In this document: piece after piece, positions 1 to 5,113 of the stretch
Layout of the letters: every line of letters starts with the position of its first letter
Numbering within the stretch: position 1 is the first letter of the stretch
Source of the DNA: Rhizobiaceae bacterium
GTDB lineage: Bacteria; Pseudomonadota; Alphaproteobacteria; Rhizobiales; Rhizobiaceae
Assembly: GCA_016793565.1 (NCBI GenBank)
Contig: JAEUMA010000621.1
Location: 1-6,115, forward strand
Reading direction: 5' to 3'
DNA: 6,115 nt
Notes under the pieces: generated by a model
What the model saw: only the letters and a program-made list of their open reading frames with translations
Told to the model about the DNA's origin: nothing
The model's database searches: none
Translations under genes and position numbers: made by a program

Positions 1-789
1 GCCGGCGCGACGCTCGCCGCGCAGCAGATTGGCGTCGCCTATGAAACCAGCGACGAACTCCGACTGCGGCTGGGTATAGATCTCCTGAGGCGTACCCTGC
101 TGCACGATACGGCCGTTCTTCATCACGGCGATCCGGTTCGCCATCGCCATCGCCTCGTGCTGGTCGTGGGTGACAAACACGAACGTTCCGCCGATCGAGC
201 GGTGCAGGCTGCGCAATTCCTCCTGCATCGCCTTTCGCAGGGCGAGGTCCAGCGCGGCCAGCGATTCGTCGAGAAGAAGCACGGCCGGCTCCATCACCAG
301 GCTGCGCGCCAGCGCGACGCGCTGCTGCTGGCCGCCGGAGAGTGCGGCCGGCATGCGTTCGGCCATCCCTTGCAGCCGCACGAGGTCGATCATCGCCGCG
401 ACCCGCCGCTCGATCTCCTCCTTCGGCCGCCTGGCGACCTTCAGTCCATAGGCGATGTTCTGGCGCACGGTCATATGCGGGAACAGGCCGTAGCCCTGGA
501 ACACCATGCCCGTGCGCCGTCGCTCGGGCGGTAGTCTGGTGACGTCCTCACCCTCGATCTCGATGCTGCCGGTCGTCGGGGTGAGAAAGCCGCCGATCGT
601 CTTGAGCAAGGTCGTCTTGCCGCAGCCCGAGGGGCCAAGCAGCGCGAGGAAATCGCCCCGGTGGATCGACAGATCGACCGGGTGAAGCGCGGTTACCCGG
701 CCGAACGCCATCGATACTCCGCTCAGGCGAACCAGCGGTTCGCCCGAACGGGGCAGGGCGGCTGCGAGGCGGGCTCCGATCTGCTCCAC
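1..789 (-). CDS. ABC transporter ATP-binding protein, PotA-like (partial, C-terminus outside window)
   Basis: This is the cytoplasmic ATPase that powers an importer of the spermidine/putrescine/iron class. The first 263 codons are visible and the frame is still open at position 1, so the C-terminal regulatory (TOBE-like) part is missing. Visible motifs, in order: Walker A GPSGCGKT at residues 52-59, Q-loop Q98 (GMVFQGYGLF), ABC signature LSGGQQQR at 150-157, Walker B LLLDE at 171-175, D-loop about 177-181, and switch His208 (FVTHDQHEAM). The tail FVAGFIGDANLL fits the point where PotA-type proteins leave the nucleotide-binding domain. I chose the GTG at 789 because GGAG lies 7 nt upstream and the conserved N-terminal strand (VRLSGVSMAFG) begins about 20 residues later; the ATG at residue 27 would cut into that strand. 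It starts 19 nt after the binding-protein gene, so it is co-transcribed. Oddity: Ser176 follows the Walker B Glu where Pro is usual. The substrate cannot be assigned from this subunit. Confidence 0.95.
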   Translation of the reverse strand, partial: MEQIGARLAAALPRSGEPLVRLSGVSMAFGRVTALHPVDLSIHRGDFLALLGPSGCGKTTLLKTIGGFLTPTTGSIEIEGEDVTRLPPERRRTGMVFQGYGLFPHMTVRQNIAYGLKVARRPKEEIERRVAAMIDLVRLQGMAERMPAALSGGQQQRVALARSLVMEPAVLLLDESLAALDLALRKAMQEELRSLHRSIGGTFVFVTHDQHEAMAMANRIAVMKNGRIVQQGTPQEIYTQPQSEFVAGFIGDANLLRGERRAG

Positions 790-808
790 GGCTTCGCTCC
801 GCGCCGCT

Positions 809-1957
809 CTAGCTGCGCAGCACCTTTTCCCAGGCGGCCTGATAGTCGTCCCAGGTCGCGTGCACGCCGTCGGATTCCAGCGGATACATCGGCACGACCG
901 TGGTCTTGTTACCGAAATAGTCGTTGAGGTCGGCGTAGTTGTAGAGCGCCTTGTTGGCGTCGCTCGCCTTCTCCATCGCCTCGGAGGTGACCACGGGCAT
1001 CGAGTTGGCCTCGGCGCCGGCAAGTTGCCCTTCGAGCGACAGACCGTGATTGATGATCTCGTGGGCGAGGTCGACATTGGCCGAGCCCTTGCCGATAGCA
1101 TAGCCCTCGATGAAGCCCATCGACTTTTCCTTCGGATAGGCGACCTTGATCTTGGCTGCGTCGCCAACCCACACTTCCACCGGCTCCCATCCCTGCGCGA
1201 TCACGACTTCGCCGGTGGCGAGCAGGTTGATCAGGTCGCCATAGCTTCCGGCGATCGTGCGCAGATGGTCCTTCTTCAGGGTGATCAGCAGGTCGATCAC
1301 CTTGTCGAGCTCTTCCATGGTCATGTTGTTGGGCTTTTCCACCCCGGCGACCTGCGCCCAGGCGAAAATGTTGCCCGGATAGTCCGAGGTGATGGCGACC
1401 TTGCCCTTGTATTCGTCCTTGAGCATGTCGGTCCAGGATGTAGGCGCGACCGGCACCTTCTCCGAATTGTACATCATGCAGATGGATCCGTAGGTCATCG
1501 GCACGGAGTACCAGACGTCGCCCTCCGACATGTTGGCCTTGGTGTACTCCAGGATCGTCGGATGGATTTTCTGGAAATTGGGGATTTTGGCGAGGTCGAG
1601 CGGCTCCAGCAGCCCTTCGGCGGCCAGGAAGTCGTCATGGATGAAGTAGGGAGTGCAGATGTCAACCTGGCCGGAGCCCAGCCGCAACTTGGTGATCACC
1701 TCGTCGGCGCTGGAGATGTAGGTCTTCTGAAGCTCCGCACCCTTGCTTTTGGCGAAGTCGCCGGCTTCGAGGAAAGTATCGTACCCTTCCCAGCCGACGA
1801 AGCTGAGATTGGCGGCGGCCTGGGCGCGCCCGCCTAGAAAACCCATCGCGGCGGCGCCGCCGGCCGCGGCCGCCCCCTTCAGGAATGTGCGCCGCCCGAT
1901 TTCGACATGCTGGCGCACTCGGATCAGCCCGGCATCTCCGGGCGTTGGCTTGATCAT
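809..1957 (-). CDS. Periplasmic substrate-binding protein of a spermidine/putrescine-type (PotD/PotF-like) ABC transporter, Tat-exported
   Basis: This 382-residue protein should capture the imported solute in the periplasm and hand it to the membrane permeases. The N-terminus has a twin-arginine signal: RRTFLKG at 22-28, a long Ala/Gly-rich hydrophobic stretch (29-42), and likely cleavage near AQA (45-47). The mature part begins with LSFVGWEGYDTF, matching the first strand of the PotD/PotF family. It continues with the family blocks SVPMTYGSICMMYN (151-164), TSWTDMLKDEYKGKVAIT (173-190), IAQGWEP (253-259) and AYPKEKSMGFIEGYAIG (273-289). Start at 1957: AGGGGAA sits about 7 nt upstream, and this start keeps the n-region before the twin arginine. 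It follows the amidinotransferase-like gene by 35 nt without a terminator, and the ATPase gene follows after 19 nt. By eye, positions lining the PotD amine pocket keep an aromatic/acidic character (F282, E284), suggesting a cationic ligand, but they are not identical to PotD. A guanidino compound is as plausible as a polyamine. Confidence 0.93.
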   Translation of the reverse strand: MIKPTPGDAGLIRVRQHVEIGRRTFLKGAAAAGGAAAMGFLGGRAQAAANLSFVGWEGYDTFLEAGDFAKSKGAELQKTYISSADEVITKLRLGSGQVDICTPYFIHDDFLAAEGLLEPLDLAKIPNFQKIHPTILEYTKANMSEGDVWYSVPMTYGSICMMYNSEKVPVAPTSWTDMLKDEYKGKVAITSDYPGNIFAWAQVAGVEKPNNMTMEELDKVIDLLITLKKDHLRTIAGSYGDLINLLATGEVVIAQGWEPVEVWVGDAAKIKVAYPKEKSMGFIEGYAIGKGSANVDLAHEIINHGLSLEGQLAGAEANSMPVVTSEAMEKASDANKALYNYADLNDYFGNKTTVVPMYPLESDGVHATWDDYQAAWEKVLRS

Positions 1958-1992
1958 GGCAGTTCCCCTGTTTTTTCGTTGTCGGAGCGTGT

Positions 1993-2892
1993 CTAGCCTT
2001 CCTCGGGCAGCCGTCTGAGCTCGTGGCAGGAGCAGTGAACGCCGCCGCCGCCCAGCGCGAACTGGTCGTAGTCGACCGAGAAGACCTCGAAACCTCGCTC
2101 TTCCAACTGCCGGTTCACATTGACGTTGTGCGACATCGACAGCACGCGCTTGTTGCCGAGGCTGACGACATTTCCTCCCAGTTTCACACAGTCAGCATAG
2201 GCCACGGTGATGACCTCTATGCCGTGCTTCTTCTTGATGTAGTCGAGCGCATAGGGCTGGAGCGCGTCTTCGCAGACCAGCGCGATACCCCTCTCCAGCA
2301 TCACCACGACCGCGTCCATGTGCACGAACTGCGGCGGTATGGGCGCGACCAGAACTTCCCAGCCCTTTTCGCGCAGCCAGCCCTGCACTTGCTCTGCGCC
2401 TTCCCGGGTCGAACGGTCGCCCGACCAGCCGAGCAGCGCGACGCCAGGCTTCAAGATGACGAAGTCGCCGCCCTCGAAATGGCCAGCCGTAACCCACTTC
2501 CAGATCGGAATGCCCGCATTGCGGTAGAATTCGGAGGCGACGGCATAGTCGCGCCGGCGCGGCGGCGTCTGGATCGAAGTGATGACCGCGCCCCATGGCG
2601 TCATGAAGCTGGAGTCTCGCGTGAATACGCTGGACGGAAGGCCTTCGTCGGCTTCCACGAAATGGCAGCGTACACCGGCTTTTTCGTAGATGTCGACCAT
2701 CTCCCTGTGCTGGCGCATCGCCTTTTGCTGGTCGAAACGGTAGCCCATCTGATCTTCGTTGGCGAAGGTGACGGCGGAGATCGAGTTGAGAGCCACCCAG
2801 CGAAAATGGTCGGGCTTGCCGAGCAGCACGTCGGTGAGCACTCCGGTCTGCGCCTGGACACCCCAGGTTGATGGGCTGGTGGCTTCATGCAT
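1993..2892 (-). CDS. Amidinotransferase / dimethylarginine dimethylaminohydrolase-like enzyme (guanidine-modifying superfamily)
   Basis: This predicted cytoplasmic enzyme of 299 residues has the beta/alpha-propeller fold shared by arginine deiminase, agmatine deiminase, dimethylargininase (DDAH) and glycine amidinotransferase. These enzymes attack the guanidinium carbon through a Cys thioester-type intermediate. Visible landmarks: opening strand TGVLTDVLLGKPDHF (16-30), FTRDSSF with Asp93, HFEGGDFV with Glu140 and Asp143, FVHMDAVVV with the probable catalytic His191, VKLGGNVVSLG (236-246), and GGGGVHCSCHEL near the C-terminus with probable nucleophile Cys287. The length suits DDAH-like hydrolases (about 255-300) rather than arginine deiminase (about 400). 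I set the start at the ATG at 2892 because GAGG lies 8-9 nt upstream; a 22-codon longer frame to 2958 starts at CTG-like or weak codons and lacks family homology. It is first gene of an operon with a Pot-like importer and is divergent from a LysR gene, suggesting catabolism of an imported guanidino compound. Whether it is a hydrolase or a transferase, and its substrate, are unresolved. Confidence 0.9.
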   Translation of the reverse strand: MHEATSPSTWGVQAQTGVLTDVLLGKPDHFRWVALNSISAVTFANEDQMGYRFDQQKAMRQHREMVDIYEKAGVRCHFVEADEGLPSSVFTRDSSFMTPWGAVITSIQTPPRRRDYAVASEFYRNAGIPIWKWVTAGHFEGGDFVILKPGVALLGWSGDRSTREGAEQVQGWLREKGWEVLVAPIPPQFVHMDAVVVMLERGIALVCEDALQPYALDYIKKKHGIEVITVAYADCVKLGGNVVSLGNKRVLSMSHNVNVNRQLEERGFEVFSVDYDQFALGGGGVHCSCHELRRLPEEG

Positions 2893-2905
2893 CGCTTTTT
2901 CCTCG

Positions 2906-2927
2906 GATATGCAGATGAATTCATATC
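2906..2927. repeat. Inverted repeat GATATG-N10-CATATC (candidate operator)
   Basis: The hexamer GATATG at 2906-2911 faces its exact complement CATATC at 2922-2927. It lies 14-35 nt upstream of the amidinotransferase-like start codon. A third copy, in GCGATATG at 2974-2981, pairs over 8 bp with CATATCGC at 2922-2929. The spacing and location fit a recognition/activation site set for the adjacent LysR-type protein, but the assignment to that protein is an inference; no footprint is known to me. Confidence 0.5.
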
Positions 2928-2973
2928 GCTGAAGTGTGGCACCGCGGCTTAGCTGCAAAAAGCGAGAAATTGT

Positions 2974-2981
2974 GCGATATG
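2974..2981. repeat. Third copy of the GATATG-type element (GCGATATG)
   Basis: GCGATATG here is the exact reverse complement of CATATCGC at 2922-2929, with 44 nt between them. It lies 32-39 nt upstream of the LysR start codon. It could be a second binding site that lets one regulator control both directions, or it could be chance in a short AT-richer spacer. Confidence 0.4.
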
Positions 2982-2992
2982 GAGTGAGACTG

Positions 2993-3007
2993 GTTCACAT
3001 TGAGAAC
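2993..3007. promoter_or_regulatory. Candidate LysR box (T-N11-A with GTTC-N7-GAAC dyad)
   Basis: GTTC (2993-2996) and GAAC (3004-3007) form a dyad containing T2994 and A3006 separated by 11 nt, which is the classic LysR-family T-N11-A pattern. It overlaps the LysR ribosome-binding region, 5 nt before the start codon, where a bound regulator would block its own expression. The arms are only 4 bp long, so chance occurrence is possible. Confidence 0.4.
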
Positions 3008-3012
3008 GCGCC

Positions 3013-3927
3013 ATGCATGCCAACCGTCTCCCGCTCCATGCCATGCGCACCTTTGCCGTGGCCGCCCGGCATCTCAACTTCGTCAAGGCCGCGAGAGAGC
3101 TTTACGTCACCCATGGCGCAGTCTCGCATCAGATCCGCGGCCTCGAGGAGCAGTTTGGCACCGCGCTGTTCGACCGCCAGACGCGTCCGATCCGGCTGAC
3201 GCCCGCCGGCGAACAGCTTCTGGCCGTCGTCAACGATTGCCTTTTGCGCCTTCAGCGCGCCGCCACCGCGATCGAAGGCGGCGAGATCGAGGGCGAGCTG
3301 ACGCTCTCCTGCGTGCCGGGTATCGCCGCGAACTGGCTGGTGCCGAATCTCGGCCGCTTCGTGTCCATGCACGCCAACATTGCCGTCCACGTCATCACCG
3401 AACACTGGCAGCGGCCAATGCTGTCGGCCGATCGCTCGGACATCGCCCTGATCTATGGCGGCGCGGCGCATCCCGGCAAGCGCGTAGTACTGCTTAGCCA
3501 GGCCGAGTTCTTTCCGGTCTGCAGCCCGAAGCTCATCCGGTCGGCAGGACCGATCGCGGACCCGGTCGCCGTCGCGCAGCACACGCTCCTGCACGAGTAC
3601 AATGACGAGACCTGGTCGCGCTGGTTCGCCATGGTCGGCATCGACGATGTCGAGATAGCCCGCCGGATCTATTTTGACGGCGCGCATCTGTCGCTGGAGG
3701 CCGCCCGTGCCGGCTATGGCATCGCTATGGGCGATCTCGCAACCGTGCAGGACGATCTTGCCGCCGGCACGCTCGTCCGCCTGTTCGAGGCCGCGGTCCC
3801 GGCCGTCTATCCCTACTATCTCATAGCGGCGCGCCGGTCCGAGCAGAGTGCTGCGGCGCGTGCGCTGGAGGAGTGGCTTCTGGCGGAGTTTCCTGGCTCG
3901 CGCCGGGGAGCGCAGCCGCTCGAATAG
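3013..3927 (+). CDS. LysR-family transcriptional regulator, GcvA-like
   Basis: This 304-residue DNA-binding regulator has the usual LysR length. The winged helix-turn-helix occupies about residues 8-67: LNFVKAARELYVTHGAVSHQ (21-40) carries the recognition helix, followed by IRGLEEQFGTALFDR and RLTPAGEQLL. The VTHGAVSHQI form resembles GcvA-type regulators. The effector-binding domain begins near GELTLSCVPGIAANWLVPNL (about 94-113) and runs to the C-terminus. The ATG at 3013 has GAGA 7-8 nt upstream and places the helix-turn-helix at the normal distance from the N-terminus. It is transcribed away from the amidinotransferase/ABC operon across a 120-nt region with candidate operator repeats, so it is the likely regulator of that operon and perhaps of the TIM-barrel gene downstream. 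The effector is unknown; by context it would be the imported compound or its product. The gene appears intact, with typical codon use for the window. Confidence 0.95.
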   Translation: MHANRLPLHAMRTFAVAARHLNFVKAARELYVTHGAVSHQIRGLEEQFGTALFDRQTRPIRLTPAGEQLLAVVNDCLLRLQRAATAIEGGEIEGELTLSCVPGIAANWLVPNLGRFVSMHANIAVHVITEHWQRPMLSADRSDIALIYGGAAHPGKRVVLLSQAEFFPVCSPKLIRSAGPIADPVAVAQHTLLHEYNDETWSRWFAMVGIDDVEIARRIYFDGAHLSLEAARAGYGIAMGDLATVQDDLAAGTLVRLFEAAVPAVYPYYLIAARRSEQSAAARALEEWLLAEFPGSRRGAQPLE

Positions 3928-4082
3928 GCTGAGCGGCATTGCTTGCGGCGGTTGCCGTCTTGTGGCGATCGGCAGATATTGCGCCTCCGGGTTCGGCGCG
4001 TCAAAGGCGCGTCACATCCCTCTGCAAGGCTGAGGCGAGAGGACGTCGCCCTGCCTCGACATCTCTACAGGAATGCTCCAGC
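3928..4082. other. 155-nt gap between the LysR and TIM-barrel genes, with a short tandem repeat
   Basis: No gene is supported here. It contains two copies of GGCGCGTCA (3995-4003 and 4006-4014) and a 5-bp stem GGCGA/TCGCC (4034-4038 with 4046-4050, 7-nt loop) not followed by a T run, so it is not a convincing terminator. An open frame runs through the gap from a TTG at 3939 into the TIM-barrel gene, but its peptide is low-complexity and unlike the family. The gap is long enough for a separate promoter, which I could not identify. Confidence 0.6.
3995..4014. repeat. Tandem direct repeat GGCGCGTCA x2, 11-nt period
   Basis: The 9-mer GGCGCGTCA at 3995-4003 recurs exactly at 4006-4014 with a 2-nt spacer. 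The 11-nt period places both copies on the same face of the helix, as seen for some direct-repeat regulator sites. It lies 69-88 nt upstream of the TIM-barrel start codon. No known regulator is assigned. Confidence 0.45.
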
Positions 4083-5012
4083 ATGCTCCCCAATGGCGTC
4101 ACCGGTACCGGCATCTCAGCGCACAAGCGCGCTCACGACCTGTCCGATTTCGGCGACGAACTCGACATGATCGAGGATCTGGGGGTGGAGTCGATCGAGA
4201 TTCCGACCTTCGACATGGATCTGGTCGTCGGCGGGCGCGTACGCCGGCCGCAGCTCAAGGCGCTGGCGAGAGCCTGCGCCGGCCGCGATATCGGCTATTC
4301 GGTGCATGGGCCGCTGGCGATCAACTTCATGGACGCCGCCTGGCGGCTGCCCCGCCATTTCGAGGTGTTGCTGGCCTCCATGGAGGTTGCGGCCGAGATA
4401 GGCGCGGAAAACTACGTCCTGCATTCGGGCCTGATCGTCTCGCAGCAGAGCGACGCGGTCGAGGCCGGTTATATGCGCCAGCGCGAATGGCTGTCGAAGG
4501 CGGGGGAGGCGGCGCGCGACCTCGGCCTGACGATCTGCGTGGAGACGCTGTTCGGCGGCTTCCGCGGTGAGGAGCAGACCGCCTCGCCGGCGCGGCTGGC
4601 GACGGAACTCGCCGCCATAGCTCATCCCAACGTCATGGCGACCATCGATTTCAGCCACTCCTACATCAAGCTCGACTACGATGGGCAACGCGACGAATTC
4701 GTCTCTCAGATGGGCCGGCTGGCTCCCTTTGCCCGCCATCTTCACATCCACGACAGTTTCGGCCGGCAGGACGATATCTGGGTCTATTCGGAAGGAGAGC
4801 GACTGGCGTTCGGCCATGGCGACCTGCACCTTCCGGTCGGATGGGGCGACATTCCCTGGGCCACGCTGATGGCCGAATGCGTTTTTGCGCCAGGCGTGCT
4901 GTTCAACATCGAGCTGAACCAGCGCTATTGGTACGCTGCCCAGGAATGCGTCGACGCCACCAAGGAACTGGCCGTGGCCGCGCGGGTGGACAAGCGCGAG
5001 CGCACAGCCTGA
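4083..5012 (+). CDS. Xylose-isomerase-like TIM-barrel protein (sugar phosphate isomerase/epimerase or AP-endonuclease-2 family)
   Basis: This 309-residue protein belongs to a broad superfamily of metal-dependent isomerases, epimerases and endonucleases; the specific reaction is not recognisable. Strands and likely metal or active-site residues along the barrel: GVESIEIPTF (34-43), YSVHGPLAI with His75 (72-80), YVLHSGL with His114 (111-117), ICVETLFGG with Glu154 (151-159), ATIDFSHSY with Asp189 and His192 (186-194), HLHIHDS with His221/His223 (219-225), GHGDLHLPVGWGDIPW (244-259), and FNIELN with Glu277 (274-279). The Glu154/Asp189/His/Glu277 set fits a divalent-metal centre. I chose the ATG at 4083 because AGGA lies 10 nt upstream and homology begins immediately (GVTGTGISAHKRA); a 48-codon extension to a TTG at 3939 is not family-like. 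It is rightward, 155 nt after the LysR gene and 101 nt before glutathione reductase. It could act on a sugar or inositol derivative linked to the neighbouring operon, but it may be independent. Confidence 0.88.
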   Translation: MLPNGVTGTGISAHKRAHDLSDFGDELDMIEDLGVESIEIPTFDMDLVVGGRVRRPQLKALARACAGRDIGYSVHGPLAINFMDAAWRLPRHFEVLLASMEVAAEIGAENYVLHSGLIVSQQSDAVEAGYMRQREWLSKAGEAARDLGLTICVETLFGGFRGEEQTASPARLATELAAIAHPNVMATIDFSHSYIKLDYDGQRDEFVSQMGRLAPFARHLHIHDSFGRQDDIWVYSEGERLAFGHGDLHLPVGWGDIPWATLMAECVFAPGVLFNIELNQRYWYAAQECVDATKELAVAARVDKRERTA

Positions 5013-5020
5013 GGACAAGG

Positions 5021-5059
5021 ATGGAAGTACGTTCGAACCGGCGGGTCGCCTCCTTCTAA
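5021..5059 (+). other. Possible 12-codon leader ORF (uncertain)
   Basis: A short frame (MEVRSNRRVASF, then TAA) begins 8 nt after the TIM-barrel stop codon, with GAGG 6 nt and AAGG directly upstream of its ATG. That is a better-looking initiation site than that of the following glutathione reductase gene. Nothing in the peptide suggests a function, and a chance ORF of this length is common. Confidence 0.15.
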
Positions 5060-5088
5060 CTGCGCGCGAAAAGCACTAGATGTCCTGC

Positions 5089-5100
5089 GTCTGATCAGAC
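5089..5100. promoter_or_regulatory. Perfect 12-bp palindrome upstream of glutathione reductase
   Basis: GTCTGATCAGAC is its own reverse complement and ends 13 nt before the GTG start. It could be a dimeric regulator site or could shape the 5' end of the message. Without a central loop it is a poor RNA hairpin, so a DNA-binding site is the more natural reading. The regulator is unknown. Confidence 0.4.
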
Positions 5101-5113
5101 TGCGGGTGCCGAC

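Larger units (their letters stand above)
2893..3012. promoter_or_regulatory. Divergent promoter/operator region between the amidinotransferase operon and the LysR gene
   Basis: These 120 nt must hold the promoters of both divergent units. LysR-type regulators commonly bind such a region to repress themselves and activate the opposite unit. Seen directly: three copies of GATATG or its complement (2906-2911, 2922-2927, 2976-2981), a GTTC-N7-GAAC dyad (2993-3007), TTCA-N6-TGAA (2920-2933), a perfect 10-bp palindrome ATGAATTCAT (2915-2924), and a 9-bp inverted pair (2892-2900 with 2957-2965). I could not identify convincing -35/-10 boxes in either direction, so promoter positions are not given. 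The ribosome-binding site of the leftward gene (complement of CCTC at 2901-2904) lies at the left edge. Confidence 0.7.

Noticed and set aside
860..1837. Long rightward open frame (325 codons) antisense to the binding-protein gene
   Set aside because: Its residues are the antisense shadow of a well-recognised PotD-like protein. Long antisense frames are expected with strong GC bias at third codon positions.
1859..1870. GC-only palindromic run (GGCCGCGGCC) in the binding-protein gene
   Set aside because: It encodes the Ala/Gly-rich core of the Tat signal peptide; codon bias explains it.
2023..2871. Rightward open frame (282 codons) opposite the amidinotransferase-like gene
   Set aside because: No family resemblance, and it is fully covered by a gene with clear catalytic motifs on the other strand.
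2893..2958. 22-codon N-terminal extension of the amidinotransferase-like protein
   Set aside because: It runs through the operator repeats and the Shine-Dalgarno of the ATG at 2892, and does not resemble the family.
2995..3939. Leftward open frame (314 codons) opposite the LysR gene
   Set aside because: Antisense shadow; the LysR helix-turn-helix and effector domain on the + strand explain the coding signal.
4034..4050. Possible terminator hairpin GGCGA/TCGCC after the LysR gene
   Set aside because: Only a 5-bp stem and no following T run; not a convincing intrinsic terminator.
3939..4082. N-terminal extension of the TIM-barrel protein from a TTG codon
   Set aside because: The extra 48 residues are Arg/Ala/Ser-rich and unlike the family, and the ATG at 4083 has its own AGGA.
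4116..5018. Leftward open frame (300 codons) opposite the TIM-barrel gene
   Set aside because: Antisense shadow without recognisable motifs; the + strand frame has ordered TIM-barrel strands.
5054..5082. Possible promoter TTCTAA-N17-TAGATG before glutathione reductase
   Set aside because: Only about half of each hexamer matches the consensus; that level of match is expected by chance.
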